26,724 bases of DNA, taken from NCBI GenBank assembly GCA_934654625.1, contig CAKUGM010000019.1, forward strand, positions 1 through 26,724, in the 5' to 3' direction. The translations under genes and the position numbers were made by a program. The DNA is from an uncultured Collinsella sp. GTDB taxonomy: Bacteria > Actinomycetota > Coriobacteriia > Coriobacteriales > Coriobacteriaceae. Positions within the stretch are counted from its first letter, which is position 1. Each line of letters starts with the position of its first letter. The notes under the pieces were generated by a model. The model made no database searches, was not told the DNA's origin, and worked only from the letters and a program-made list of their open reading frames with translations. Below, piece after piece: positions 8,298 to 17,539 of this stretch.

Positions 8298-8407
8298 GAC
8301 CTAAATCCTTCCCAAACCATTGCAAACATACGGCGCAAGCGCGCCAACGCAAACCTCTATACCCATATCATGCTGGCCCAAAACACTCGAATGAGCCAGT
8401 CGCACAG

Positions 8408-9496
8408 CTAACGAATACCCATCATCATCGTCGCACCGCAACGCGTGAACCCAACGGACATGACGGCGAATAGAAAGCCGTTTACAAAGCCGTTGGCAAA
8501 CTGAGCGCCCCCGCGTTTCCACCAAAGACCGCTGCGATGCAAAATGCCATCGGAGATAACAAGAACGGCTCCAAAGATGAGCGGCAAAATCAGCACGCTG
8601 AAATAGGCGAAGACGCCGCTTGCCGCCGAAAGCAACAGGAACGGCACGACGACGCCCATGACATAAAAGCCGATCGCCGCCTTGCCCTCAAGGCGCTCTG
8701 CAGACACCCGGGCACGGCCCACAAGGTCGCCGCCGGTCGCTCCGTTTGTACCGGCATGGCCCATCTGGGAAACACGAATCAGATCGCCGTCGTGGGTGCC
8801 GGCGGGAAACTCGATGACCGCCTCGGTCACGACGGGCGTACGGCCCGTGCCCCCGCAATCGGGACAGGGATCGGAGATGACCTTACCGGAACCCCCGCAT
8901 TCGGGGCACACGATCCTGAAGGTACCACCACCAAAAAGGAACGACATGTCGGTCTCGATAGCACCCGAACCACCGCAGCTCGGACAGGTATGGGAATGCT
9001 CGGATGAAACGGAACCCATGCCCGAGCAACGTGTGCACGGTTCGTACCTACGATACTTGACCGCACGCCGAGCTCCATTTTTTGCCTGCTCAGCGCTCAG
9101 GTCGACATCGACCACCACATCGGCACCGGTTTCGGGATTAAACGCCGATGACCTACGACGAGAGCCATAGCCCATATCGTCAAACGGGAACCCGAAGGGA
9201 AAACCGCCCATACCGCCCGTGTAGCCACCGCGATAGGGAGATGAGGCGGAACCCTGCGCTCCGGCGAAGGGGTTACCAGACCTCATGGCATCATAGCGAG
9301 CGCGCTTCTGCTCGTCAGACAATACCGCATATGCCTCGGAGACCTCTTTGAACTTCTCCTCTGCATCAGGTGCCTTGTTGATATCCGGGTGCAGCTTGCG
9401 CGCCTTGAGCTGAAAAGCCTTCTGAATCTCTTTCGCCGTGGCATCTTTGGATACACCCAAGATGGCGTAATAGTCTTTTTCGTTCATCGTAGCCAT
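8408..9496 (-). CDS. J-domain protein with zinc fingers and C-terminal transmembrane helices (membrane-anchored DnaJ-like)
   Basis: The 362-residue product starts like DnaJ. The J domain has HPD at 36-38, a G/F-rich linker runs about 72-112, and four zinc-finger repeats follow (C154/C157, C171/C174, C197/C200, C211/C214) inserted in C-terminal domain I, which ends near [10 protein letters not shown] (255-264). Domain II and the dimerisation region are missing. In their place are about 90 residues with two strong hydrophobic segments (about 274-294 and 297-317), a charged turn ([11 protein letters not shown]), and a third weaker segment (335-358). This predicts a J domain tethered to the inner face of the membrane. 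The frame is unbroken and no domain II is found in other frames, so a recent frameshift is unlikely. ATG 9496 follows AAAGG. It sits where hrcA or dnaK genes are often found. Confidence 0.88.
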   Translation of the reverse strand: MATMNEKDYYAILGVSKDATAKEIQKAFQLKARKLHPDINKAPDAEEKFKEVSEAYAVLSDEQKRARYDAMRSGNPFAGAQGSASSPYRGGYTGGMGGFPFGFPFDDMGYGSRRRSSAFNPETGADVVVDVDLSAEQAKNGARRAVKYRRYEPCTRCSGMGSVSSEHSHTCPSCGGSGAIETDMSFLFGGGTFRIVCPECGGSGKVISDPCPDCGGTGRTPVVTEAVIEFPAGTHDGDLIRVSQMGHAGTNGATGGDLVGRARVSAERLEGKAAIGFYVMGVVVPFLLLSAASGVFAYFSVLILPLIFGAVLVISDGILHRSGLWWKRGGAQFANGFVNGFLFAVMSVGFTRCGATMMMGIR

Positions 9497-9558
9497 AGAG
9501 GGCTACCTTTCTAGCCGAGTCTATCCTTATCGCAGATGGAAGCTATTGTAGCGAACCA

Positions 9559-10785
9559 TCAAGCTAAATTCCAAAAGAGTCCGAAGAGCTCATTGCCCTC
9601 GAGCCACCCTCGCTGCGTGGGAACAAGCGCCCCGCAAAGCGACTCGTCTCCCCCGTCCGAACCTTCGAGAGTATTTTCCCCATCAGACGCTTTCCATGTC
9701 GCTAAACCAAGGTCGACCGCCCGGGCGCACGCATCCGTCACAACTTCCTCCCCAAAGAGGGAGGATGCTTTGCGGAGAAGACCCCGGGAGATGCCGCGTG
9801 TCATACGACAAGCAAGCATGAGGTCTTCTGACATCGCCTCGCGAGCGCTCAGTTCCTCGACGTCAAAAGAAGCAGCAGGGTCATCCGTTTGAACCAGGCG
9901 AATGCGCGCAGCGTCGGGCGAAACCTTAACCCCAGGGAATAACGCCGAAGCCAACTGGAACGTCGCAGGCGCAATCATACTTGCAGCAGAGCGACCGATC
10001 CCCAGGTACTCGACACCCGTCCAGTAAGCGATATTATGAACGCACGGATGTCCAGGCAAAGCGTAACTCGCAACCTCGTACGGCGCATATCCGGCCGTAG
10101 CGAGAAGCGAGCGGGCAAACTCCATCTCGTCAGCCTGCTCGTCTTCGTCGGGAAGGACGATCTTGCCCTCATCGACTATCGAGGCCAGAGGCGTCCGCTC
10201 CTCAACCGTCAGCGGATAGATCGAGACATGACACGGACCGGCTGCAATCAGGCTCCGAACGCTCACAGCCCAGCTGTCCTTTGTTTGAAGGGGAAGCCCG
10301 CACATCAGGTCACAGGAAACATCAAGCCCTGCGGCCTGCGCACATCGAATGGCGTTAAGCGCCTGCTCGGCGGTGTGAATGCGACCGACGGCACGAAGCT
10401 CGGCATTCTGTAGGCTTTGAACCCCCAGTGAAACGCGCGTCACGCCAGCTCGCGCAAGCTCCCATGCAAGAGAGGAGGAAAACGATTCGGGATTCGCCTC
10501 ACAGGTAAACTCCACAGGTTCGCACCAACGCATCACAGAGCGCGCCAGCTCGACCAGGCGCTCCCCCAAAAGCGAAGGCGTACCCCCACCGATATAGACC
10601 GTACGAACTTCGTCAAGCAAGCCCGTTTTACCAAAAGCGTCAAGTCGATCCAAAAGCCGTGCTAGATAACGATTTTGCTCCGCACGGGGGTCTTCGAGTC
10701 CACACGCAGCCACCGAATCGAAATCGCAATAGAGGCACTTCGATTTACAAAAAGGAATATGGAGGTAAAGGGCTTCGATCGCCAT
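9559..10785 (-). CDS. hemW: Radical SAM heme chaperone HemW
   Basis: HemW is a radical SAM-fold, HemN-like protein that binds heme and hands it to membrane proteins; it does not replace coproporphyrinogen dehydrogenase. The 408-residue product opens with LYLHIPFCKSKCLYCDF, giving C13, C17 and C20 with F in place of the fourth HemN cysteine, which marks HemW. GGGTPSLL, the EANPES motif, LGVQSL and HNIAYWTGVEYLGIGRSA follow. It starts at ATG 10785, 3 bases after dusB, with only a weak ribosome binding site, so coupling is likely. The lepA-hemW association is common; dusB is inserted between them here. Confidence 0.93.
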   Translation of the reverse strand: MAIEALYLHIPFCKSKCLYCDFDSVAACGLEDPRAEQNRYLARLLDRLDAFGKTGLLDEVRTVYIGGGTPSLLGERLVELARSVMRWCEPVEFTCEANPESFSSSLAWELARAGVTRVSLGVQSLQNAELRAVGRIHTAEQALNAIRCAQAAGLDVSCDLMCGLPLQTKDSWAVSVRSLIAAGPCHVSIYPLTVEERTPLASIVDEGKIVLPDEDEQADEMEFARSLLATAGYAPYEVASYALPGHPCVHNIAYWTGVEYLGIGRSAASMIAPATFQLASALFPGVKVSPDAARIRLVQTDDPAASFDVEELSAREAMSEDLMLACRMTRGISRGLLRKASSLFGEEVVTDACARAVDLGLATWKASDGENTLEGSDGGDESLCGALVPTQRGWLEGNELFGLFWNLA

Positions 10786-10788
10786 GAT

Positions 10789-11823
10789 CTATATCTCGGG
10801 AAGCACGGGCACGGGCTCTCCATCGGCCTTGAGAGCGGCGCATGCACGAACATCTTCTTCGATCAGATCGACCAACTGCATGAAGTCCTCGAACGTCTGG
10901 CAGCGCACGACCCTACCGCGCCAGGAAGCGGCATGAGCCATTCCTTTGAGATACCACGTAGCGAACGTACGCGCGCGAGCCATGTGAGCATCATGATCGT
11001 GAAGGAGACGCAAATGCTCGCGCAAAGCGTCGAGACGTTCAACCTCCGTACGCGGCGAAATGGAATCGCCTTTAAGCAAGCGCGGGGCATCTTCAAACAC
11101 CCAGGGGTTTCCGTAGGTGCCACGCGCCACAAAGACAGCGCTTGCAGCCGTTGTCGTGAGCATGCGAACGGCGTCTTCGGCAGAAAAGACATCGCCCGAA
11201 CCAACAACGGGGATCGAAACGCGCGCAGCAACATCATCGATAATCGACCAGTCGGCAGAGCCCGTGTAGAGCTGTGTTGCAAACCTACCGTGAACAGCAA
11301 CGCCCGAGACGCCGGCCTGTTCCAGGCGCGCCGCGAACTCGGGCGCAACGCGCTCGCCCGCAGCGTAGCCGATACGCATCTTGCACGTTACGGGAACATG
11401 CGCCCGGCTCACGGCAGCAGAGGCGATTTGGGCCGCAAGCTCCAGGTTTTTCATAAGCGCAGAGCCCTCGCCCTTGGTGACGACCTTGCGCGCAGGGCAT
11501 GCCATATTGATATCGATGGAGGTGAGCTTATCCCCCACGCGCTCCTCGACGGCTTCGACCGCAGCGGAGAACTGCTCGGGCTTGGAGCCGAAAAGCTGCA
11601 CGCAGATCTGCGGTTCCTCCGCTGCAGGCAGCACAAGATCCCAAGTCTTCTCGCTCTTGTAGGCAAGGCCCGCTACGCTCACCATCTCGGAGAAGGCCAT
11701 TTTGGCACCGTGACGACGGCACATGATGCGGTAGGCAGCGTCCGTCACGCCCGCCATGGGCGCGAGCAAGAAAGGCTGCTCACGATAACGAAACCGCAAG
11801 CATTCCGATGAAGAAACTGCCAT
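10789..11823 (-). CDS. dusB: tRNA-dihydrouridine synthase (Dus family)
   Basis: This FMN-dependent enzyme reduces specific uridines in the tRNA D-loop to dihydrouridine, using NADPH. The 344-residue TIM-barrel protein has FLLAPMAGVTD at 18-28, the catalytic cysteine C109 in NMACPARKV (usually GCP), KMRIGY, VAVHGR, and the FMN phosphate-binding VVGSGDVFS. A helical C-terminal domain follows. The DusB subtype is favoured by overall resemblance and Gram-positive context but not proven. ATG 11823 lies 3 bases after the lepA stop, and hemW follows after 3 bases, so the three genes form a tight unit. Confidence 0.92.
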   Translation of the reverse strand: MAVSSSECLRFRYREQPFLLAPMAGVTDAAYRIMCRRHGAKMAFSEMVSVAGLAYKSEKTWDLVLPAAEEPQICVQLFGSKPEQFSAAVEAVEERVGDKLTSIDINMACPARKVVTKGEGSALMKNLELAAQIASAAVSRAHVPVTCKMRIGYAAGERVAPEFAARLEQAGVSGVAVHGRFATQLYTGSADWSIIDDVAARVSIPVVGSGDVFSAEDAVRMLTTTAASAVFVARGTYGNPWVFEDAPRLLKGDSISPRTEVERLDALREHLRLLHDHDAHMARARTFATWYLKGMAHAASWRGRVVRCQTFEDFMQLVDLIEEDVRACAALKADGEPVPVLPEI

Positions 11824-11826
11824 GTG

Positions 11827-13635
11827 CTACTCGTCCACCTTGAGGATCGCGAGGAACGCCTCCTGCGGAACCTCAACGGAGCCGATGGCCTTCATGCGCT
11901 TCTTACCCTCTTTTTGCTTCTCGAGCAGCTTGCGCTTACGCGAGATATCGCCGCCGTAGCACTTGGCAAGAACGTCCTTGCGGCGTGCCTTGACGGTGGA
12001 GCGGGCAATGACCTTATTGCCGATAGCGCCTTGAATGGGCACCTCGAAGAGCTGACGCGGGATAATCTCTTTGAGCTTGTCGCATAATCCGCGGGCAAGA
12101 CCGTACGCCTTGTCCTTGTGGACGATGAACGAAAGCGCGTCGACCTCGTCTCCCGAAAGCAGGATATCGAGTTTGACCAGGTCGCTCATCCGATATTCCG
12201 AGAACTCGTAATCGAGCGAGGCGTAACCCTTGGTCCGGCTCTTAAGCTGATCGAAGAAATCAAGAATGAGCTCGGCAAGCGGCATATCGAAATGCATCTC
12301 GACCGATTTGCTCGTCAGATGAATCATATCGGTCGTGATACCGCGATGCTCGATAGCAAGCTGCATGACCGCGCCGGTATACTCGGGCGGGCAGATGATC
12401 TTGGCGCGAAGGAACGGCTCCTCAATGTGATCGATGCGCGTGACATCGGGCAGGTCTTGCGGGCTGCGAACATCGATCATCTCGCCGTCGGTCTTGAAAA
12501 CGTGATAATCGACGCTGGGGCTCGTGGCGATAAGCTCAAGACCGAACTCGCGCTCAAGCCTCTCTTTGACGACCTCCATGTGCAGCAGGCCCAAGAAGCC
12601 GACACGGAAACCAAAGCCAAGGGCCACGGAAGTCTCCGGCTCCCAAATAAGAGACGGGTCGTTGACGTGCAGCTTCTCGAGCGCATCGCGCAAATTCTCG
12701 TAATCCTTGTTATCAATGGGGAAGATGCCGGTGTAGACCATAGGCTTTGCCTCGCGATAACCCGGCAGAGGGGCGTCGCAGGAACGATCGCGCGCTGTCA
12801 GAGTATCTCCCACATGCACGGCCTCGGGATCTTTAAGACCCGTAACGACAAAGCCGACCTCGCCCACGGAAAGCGAATCAACCGGTACCTCGGCAGGACA
12901 CTTGACGCCCACGCCATCAACCATAAAGGGCACATCCGCCTGCATCATCACAAGCTGGTCGCCCTTGGAGATAGACCCGTCGAAAACACGTACCGTAGCG
13001 ACGACGCCGCGGTACTCATCGAAATAGGAGTCGAGAATCAGCGCCTTGAGCGGAGCGTCGGCGCTGCCCTTCGGAGGCGAAATCAAAAAGACGATCGCCT
13101 CAAGCAGACCGTGAATGCCTTCACCCGTCTTGCCCGATACGCAAACGGCATCATCGGCAGGAATGGCGAGCTCGTCCTCGATCTCCGCCTTCACCTCATC
13201 GGGATGAGCACTCGGCAGATCGATTTTATTGATAGCGGGAACGATATCGAGATTGGCGTTCATGGCAAGCGACGCATTGGAGACCGTCTGGGCCTCAACA
13301 CCTTGCGTGGCATCGACAACGAGCACTGCGCCTTCGCATGCTGCAAGGGACCGCGAGACCTCATAGGTGAAGTCAACATGGCCGGGAGTATCGATCAGAT
13401 TGAACTGATACGTCTCCCCGTCGTCGGCGATGTAATCGACGCGAACGGCGTTGCTCTTGATGGTGATACCGCGCTCGCGCTCGATATCCATCGAGTCAAG
13501 GAGCTGCGCCTCCATGTCGCGCTCATCGACCGTATGCGTAAGCTCGAGAATTCGATCGGAGATCGTCGACTTACCATGGTCGATGTGCGCCACGATGGAG
13601 AAATTTCTGATATGTGAAGTATTTTGAGTATCCAT
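11827..13635 (-). CDS. lepA: Elongation factor 4 (LepA)
   Basis: LepA/EF4 is a translational GTPase that acts on the ribosome in initiation or back-translocation under stress. The 602-residue product has G1 AHIDHGKS at 16-23, G2 RERGITIK at 53-60, G3 DTPGHVDF at 82-89 and G4 NKID at 136-139. The C-terminal domain contains the LepA-specific [17 protein letters not shown] tail. I prefer ATG 13635 over an in-frame ATG four codons upstream. A -10-like TATGAT ends 7 bases before the A of this ATG and no ribosome binding site is visible, which suggests a leaderless message. Confidence 0.97.
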   Translation of the reverse strand: MDTQNTSHIRNFSIVAHIDHGKSTISDRILELTHTVDERDMEAQLLDSMDIERERGITIKSNAVRVDYIADDGETYQFNLIDTPGHVDFTYEVSRSLAACEGAVLVVDATQGVEAQTVSNASLAMNANLDIVPAINKIDLPSAHPDEVKAEIEDELAIPADDAVCVSGKTGEGIHGLLEAIVFLISPPKGSADAPLKALILDSYFDEYRGVVATVRVFDGSISKGDQLVMMQADVPFMVDGVGVKCPAEVPVDSLSVGEVGFVVTGLKDPEAVHVGDTLTARDRSCDAPLPGYREAKPMVYTGIFPIDNKDYENLRDALEKLHVNDPSLIWEPETSVALGFGFRVGFLGLLHMEVVKERLEREFGLELIATSPSVDYHVFKTDGEMIDVRSPQDLPDVTRIDHIEEPFLRAKIICPPEYTGAVMQLAIEHRGITTDMIHLTSKSVEMHFDMPLAELILDFFDQLKSRTKGYASLDYEFSEYRMSDLVKLDILLSGDEVDALSFIVHKDKAYGLARGLCDKLKEIIPRQLFEVPIQGAIGNKVIARSTVKARRKDVLAKCYGGDISRKRKLLEKQKEGKKRMKAIGSVEVPQEAFLAILKVDE

Positions 13636-13642
13636 GCGGGAT

Positions 13643-13648
13643 ATCATA
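13643..13648 (-). promoter_or_regulatory. Candidate -10 element of lepA, giving a leaderless mRNA
   Basis: TATGAT matches TATAAT at 5 of 6 bases. Its spacing puts the transcription start at or next to the A of ATG 13635. No clear -35 is seen, only T-rich sequence about 17 bases upstream. It lies in the divergent lepA/rpsT region. Confidence 0.4.
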
Positions 13649-13726
13649 CCCGAACCGCAGGGGGCAAAACAGCTCAGCGGTCATGCATATATCGTGAGAA
13701 ACACGGCTATTCCATAGCATTCATGC

Positions 13727-13755
13727 TTCTCATGCAGCATTTACCGTGCTATACT
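13727..13755 (+). promoter_or_regulatory. rpsT promoter
   Basis: An extended -10, TGCTATACT (hexamer at 13750-13755), is preceded 17 bases upstream by TTCTCA as a modest -35. A start near 13762 gives a leader of about 70 bases before the rpsT GTG. Together with the lepA element it makes this 184-base gap a divergent promoter region. Confidence 0.65.
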
Positions 13756-13831
13756 TCCCGCTTGTGACCTCAACAACCGTGTCTCAGAGGCCGGATAGAA
13801 GGCGGAAGAGAAACCGAAAGGAAATCCAGAA

Positions 13832-14095
13832 GTGGCAAACATCAAGTCTCAGAAGAAGCGCATCCGCACCAATGAGATCGCTCGCGTTCGCAACAAGGCG
13901 ATTCGTTCCGAGCTGAAGACCCTGACCAAGCACGTTCAGGCTGCTGTCGAGGCTGGCGACAAGGCCGCTGCCTCCGCTGCTTGCACCCGCGCTTCCCGCG
14001 CTCTCGACAAGGCTGTCGCCAAGGGCGTCATCCACAAGAACCAGGCCGCCAACCGCAAGTCTGGTCTTCAGAACCTGGTCAACGGCCTTAACTAG
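13832..14095 (+). CDS. rpsT: 30S ribosomal protein S20
   Basis: S20 binds 16S rRNA in the body of the small subunit. The 87-residue, lysine- and arginine-rich helical protein opens with [21 protein letters not shown] and ends with the conserved [20 protein letters not shown] region, the usual size and pattern. The start is GTG 13832, 8 bases after AAAGGA; a non-ATG start in rpsT is well known from other bacteria and is linked to its autoregulation. It is the only protein gene on the plus strand, and it has its own promoter and terminator. Confidence 0.97.
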   Translation: MANIKSQKKRIRTNEIARVRNKAIRSELKTLTKHVQAAVEAGDKAAASAACTRASRALDKAVAKGVIHKNQAANRKSGLQNLVNGLN

Positions 14096-14126
14096 CCAAC
14101 AGGTTGCACATATCTTCGTGCGTTAT

Positions 14127-14157
14127 ACGGGTTCGCGTCATGCGGGCCCGTTTTTTT
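14127..14157 (+). terminator. Intrinsic terminator of rpsT
   Basis: CGGGTTCGC and GCGGGCCCG form a 9-bp stem (two wobbles) around the loop GTCAT, followed by seven T residues. It begins about 30 bases after the rpsT stop. Confidence 0.9.
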
Positions 14158-14164
14158 ATTCATG

Positions 14165-14202
14165 AAAACGCCCGTGAAGCATTCGAAAAACGCTCCATGG
14201 GC
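14165..14202 (-). terminator. Probable terminator of holA
   Basis: On the minus strand GCCCATGGAGC pairs with GCTTCACGGGC (10 of 11 positions including one wobble, one A-C mismatch) and is followed by GTTTTC. It lies 5 bases downstream of the holA stop and faces the rpsT terminator. The short T-run makes it a moderate call. Confidence 0.6.
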
Positions 14203-14207
14203 ATCGT

Positions 14208-15170
14208 TTAACCTCGCTCAATCAGCGAGATGACCCAAAGACGCAAGGCGAGCTCGGAATCGGCGGAACCCTTGAGCGCAGCCTCGACATCGGCAGCACG
14301 TCGTAGAGCGCCGAGGAGCTCATCCATGCTGTACTTACGCGCCCAACCAACATGGTTTCGGACCTGCCAGCCCTGCAGTCCTAAAACCTGTGCAAGGTTT
14401 CTACCCTCACCGCGAGCATCCAGTGCCTTTGCGCAAATAAGTTCGCGCAGACGCGTTACCAACAAAGAGAAAAGGCGCACTTCGCTGCGGGGCGGCTGGA
14501 GTTCAAGAAGCTCGAGCGAGCGCTTCATGTCCCGCGCCGAGACCGCATTGAGCAAGTCCCACGGCTTAACCTCAGCCGTGCGAACAACCATGGCCTCGAT
14601 ATCGGAGCGCGAAATGCTCTCCCCTTCCAACATCGCAGAAAGGCGCTTGAGCTCGTTATCGAGCATTCGGGAATTCTCGCCGACCCTGCTCACCAGTTCC
14701 TCGGCAGCCATAAGGTCAATCGTCTTGCCGTAGGCCCGAGCCATAGATACAACCTGCTGGGGCACCTCGCGTCCTTTTTTAGGTGCGCAGTCAACAAGAG
14801 CTTTGGGCCCGAGCTTTGCCACCGATTTATAAAGACGGGTGCTCTTTGCAAGAGTGTTGGCCACAACCAGGCAAACCGTTGTGGGTGAAGGGTTCTCAAA
14901 ATAGGAAACCAAGGGCTCGCTTACCGCTTTGGGAAGCTTGTCGCAGCCGTTAAGAATCACAAGTCGAAAATCAGAGCCCATGGGAAGCGTATTCAAAGAA
15001 GCGATGATGTCGGCGATCTGCGGGTCATGTGTCATGTCGCGCTCGTCGAGATTAAAAGCCGCCATGCCGCTTTTCTCCAAACGCGCCTTCATGCGAGCGA
15101 CGGCACGGGAGCGCTTAAGCTCATCGGCACCCACGATCAGATAGCCGCACAGCAAAGAAGCTTCCGCCAC
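14208..15170 (-). CDS. holA: DNA polymerase III subunit delta
   Basis: The delta subunit is the wrench of the clamp loader that opens the beta sliding clamp. The 320-residue product shows the family pattern: an N-terminal YLIVGADELKRSRAV start, the clamp-contact and AAA-like region with RLVILNGCDKLPK (near 68-80), VCLVVANTLAKSTRLYK, and the C-terminal collar with VKPWDLLNAVSARD and SELALRLWVISL. The start is GTG 15170 after GGGAGG. It follows comEC by 32 bases, the usual comEA-comEC-holA order, and its terminator faces that of rpsT. Confidence 0.93.
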   Translation of the reverse strand: MAEASLLCGYLIVGADELKRSRAVARMKARLEKSGMAAFNLDERDMTHDPQIADIIASLNTLPMGSDFRLVILNGCDKLPKAVSEPLVSYFENPSPTTVCLVVANTLAKSTRLYKSVAKLGPKALVDCAPKKGREVPQQVVSMARAYGKTIDLMAAEELVSRVGENSRMLDNELKRLSAMLEGESISRSDIEAMVVRTAEVKPWDLLNAVSARDMKRSLELLELQPPRSEVRLFSLLVTRLRELICAKALDARGEGRNLAQVLGLQGWQVRNHVGWARKYSMDELLGALRRAADVEAALKGSADSELALRLWVISLIERG

Positions 15171-15202
15171 GATACCTCCCCTAAATCATCGTCCTGTCTT
15201 GC

Positions 15203-17539
15203 CTATTCTAACGCGCCGCCCTTTGAACCCGCGCAATGCACACGTATTCCCCGTGCGTCGGGATATAGAGAAATCGAACCATCATCGATCGTGCAGTAAA
15301 AACGAATCCCATAATTCTGGATAGCGGCGACGCATTCGGAGGCAGGATGACCGTAGCTGTTGTGCACTCCGGCCGAAGCGATTGCCACCTCGGGAGCAAG
15401 CGATTCGAGCAACGGTCCGTCAACCGATTTCGCAGAGCCATGATGACCGAGCTTCAACACATCGATATCGCCCGCTAGCGAGGCATATTCACGCTCCTGG
15501 TCTACTTCGGAGTCACCGGTAAGAAGCATGCTGAGATGTGCCGAGCCCTCCCGGTATCGCGCTAAAACAACAAGAGAGTCCTCGTTATCGTCCCCATCGA
15601 CGATTCCGGTGGGCCACAATACGACGCAATCAAAGTGCCCCACATGGATGCTAGCGCCCTGCTCTACCTCCACAAACTCGAGGCCCGTAGCTTTTACCTC
15701 AGAGGGCGCTGTGAGCGCCGCACCCTGCGCTACGATGACCTTTCCCACGGGATATCGGCTGGCAATATCGCATAGCCCTCCATAATGGTCCTTATCCCAA
15801 TGCGTGACCACGATGGCGTCAAGGGAAAGCACGTGCTCTGCCGCCAATGCTTCCAGTACGGCATCGTCCACTCCCGCATCAACCAAAATGCAGCTGTCTC
15901 CATCACGAATAAGAATCGAATCAGCCTGGCCAACATCCAGAACGGTAATTTGCGCAGGAGCAAACCATCCCCAATAGACAAGGTCGATACTCGCGACCGC
16001 AGTAATAAACGAAAACACGGCCAAAACCATCCGTCTGCTTGGACGAGGCCATAAAAGATAGAGCAAAACCGCGCAAGTGAGGAACAAAGGCCAAATATAG
16101 GGCATGGGAGAAACGTTCAAGCTCGCAAAAGGAATAGCAGCAAACGTGCTCGCCAAAAAGAGGATTACCCGCGAACAGACACAGAGTAACCCCGTCGCGA
16201 TTCCTGCAAGACCGGGAATCCAAAAGAAAGGAAGCGCGGCCACGCCTAAGGTCAAAAGTGCGGAAATGAGCGGCGTTACCAGAATATTTGCCACCGGCGC
16301 CACAAGAGATATCTGTCCAAAAATTGCACTCGTCAAGGGTGCCGTCGCAATCTGTGCGGCTAACGTAATAGCCATGCCTTCGGCCATAAACGAAGGAAGC
16401 CTCAGCGAATGCAGAGCATAAGAGGCATAGCGTCCAAATATCAAAATAGAGGCAACGCTGAGAGCCGATAACTGAAATCCCAGGTCGAACACGAGATTTG
16501 GCCAAAGAATCAGCATGGTCATCAACGTCAAAGACAACGATGAGAGCGCATGGGAGCGGCGACCCACCTGAGCAGAAACGCCCGTGCAGGCAACCATGCA
16601 GACAGATCGAATCGTCGAGGGCGCCGCACCGGTTAGAATCGTATAGAAGCAGCAGGCAACGAGCATAAATACTCGTGTTTTGCGAAAACCGGCCCCGGCA
16701 CGTCGCCATACATTTTGGACGAGCGCTGCAACAATCGCGAGATGACTTCCCGACACCGCAATAAGATGCGATAGGCCGCATGTTGCAAAATCTTCTCGAA
16801 TCGACCAGCGATTCAAATCGGTCGTATAGCCGCAAAGAACGCCAGCTGCCAATGAGCCTTCAGGGCTCGATGATGGCGCAAGACAATCTAGAAGATGTCT
16901 ACGAACCGCCTGCACAATGTCAAAAGGTGCATCTTCCTCAAGCGGATAGCATCTACGCATGGAAAGACACGCCACCTCGCCTTTGAAAAACCGCGACCTG
17001 GCCCAATCGGAATCGCCCAGAGGAGAAAAACTGCCCACGGCATAGAATCGCTCGCCACGCGCAAGTATCTTCTCACCCGTTACGCGCACGCGAAATGTCG
17101 GTCCGTCCCCATCTTTCCTACGAGCCAGCGCGGTAACGGAATATCCTCGCTCCCCCAAGCTCGAATCCCCGATCACCTCAAACATATAGAAGCTAGCCGT
17201 ACCTTTGACCTCCCTGATTTGAGATGCCATGGCATTCGTCCAGCTAAACAGGGAGCAGATAAGCGCGATAAAGCAAGCCATCGCGAACCCTAAGGAACCA
17301 ATAGAAAACTCGAGGTCGCAACGCCGCTTTACACAAGCAGCTATCGCGCAGGCGAGGACAGCAAGCAACGATGCGACAACCGGAAACGCGATCGAGATCC
17401 CGCACCAAGTGCCCGCCTTCGCCTGCTCCCACGAATTCTCGAGCAGCAGCATCGAAAGAGCAGCGCATCCAACCATGCAAAAGAACAGCGGTGGTATATA
17501 AGGACGCGGGGGGAATTCCAGGATGTGCCTCATACGCAT
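15203..17539 (-). CDS. comEC: ComEC/Rec2 competence DNA-uptake channel
   Basis: ComEC is the proposed inner-membrane channel that passes single-stranded DNA into the cell. The 778-residue protein has N-terminal membrane helices, a soluble OB-like region (about 105-200), the Competence domain with GLSHLIAVSGSHL at 255-267 and several helices up to about 525, and a C-terminal metallo-beta-lactamase-like domain. That domain holds LDVGQADSILI (534-544), LVDAG, THWDKDHYGG (579-588) and LKLGHHGS. All key histidines and aspartates are present, so it may be an active nuclease, though this is unproven. ATG 17539 is 7 bases after AAGG and overlaps comEA by 10 bases; a second ATG at 17533 is possible. 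Confidence 0.95.
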   Translation of the reverse strand: MRMRHILEFPPRPYIPPLFFCMVGCAALSMLLLENSWEQAKAGTWCGISIAFPVVASLLAVLACAIAACVKRRCDLEFSIGSLGFAMACFIALICSLFSWTNAMASQIREVKGTASFYMFEVIGDSSLGERGYSVTALARRKDGDGPTFRVRVTGEKILARGERFYAVGSFSPLGDSDWARSRFFKGEVACLSMRRCYPLEEDAPFDIVQAVRRHLLDCLAPSSSPEGSLAAGVLCGYTTDLNRWSIREDFATCGLSHLIAVSGSHLAIVAALVQNVWRRAGAGFRKTRVFMLVACCFYTILTGAAPSTIRSVCMVACTGVSAQVGRRSHALSSLSLTLMTMLILWPNLVFDLGFQLSALSVASILIFGRYASYALHSLRLPSFMAEGMAITLAAQIATAPLTSAIFGQISLVAPVANILVTPLISALLTLGVAALPFFWIPGLAGIATGLLCVCSRVILFLASTFAAIPFASLNVSPMPYIWPLFLTCAVLLYLLWPRPSRRMVLAVFSFITAVASIDLVYWGWFAPAQITVLDVGQADSILIRDGDSCILVDAGVDDAVLEALAAEHVLSLDAIVVTHWDKDHYGGLCDIASRYPVGKVIVAQGAALTAPSEVKATGLEFVEVEQGASIHVGHFDCVVLWPTGIVDGDDNEDSLVVLARYREGSAHLSMLLTGDSEVDQEREYASLAGDIDVLKLGHHGSAKSVDGPLLESLAPEVAIASAGVHNSYGHPASECVAAIQNYGIRFYCTIDDGSISLYPDARGIRVHCAGSKGGALE

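Noticed and set aside
8298..8407. CIRCE or HAIR heat-shock operators upstream of dnaJ
   Set aside because: No TTAGCACTC/GAGTGCTAA or CTTGAGT/ACTCAAG type repeats are present; only a short GC hairpin is seen.
8408..8720. Frameshift explanation for the membrane tail of the second DnaJ-like protein
   Set aside because: No C-terminal domain II sequence is found in the other frames downstream. The tail is a coherent run of hydrophobic helices with a charged turn.
9559..10785. Calling this gene hemN (coproporphyrinogen dehydrogenase)
   Set aside because: The motif is CxxxCxxC followed by DF without the fourth HemN cysteine, and it lies in the lepA cluster, both typical of HemW.
15921..16835. 304-codon minus-strand frame inside comEC
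   Set aside because: It is an alternative frame within the ComEC membrane domain, full of cysteines and serines with no family resemblance; the ComEC frame is intact.
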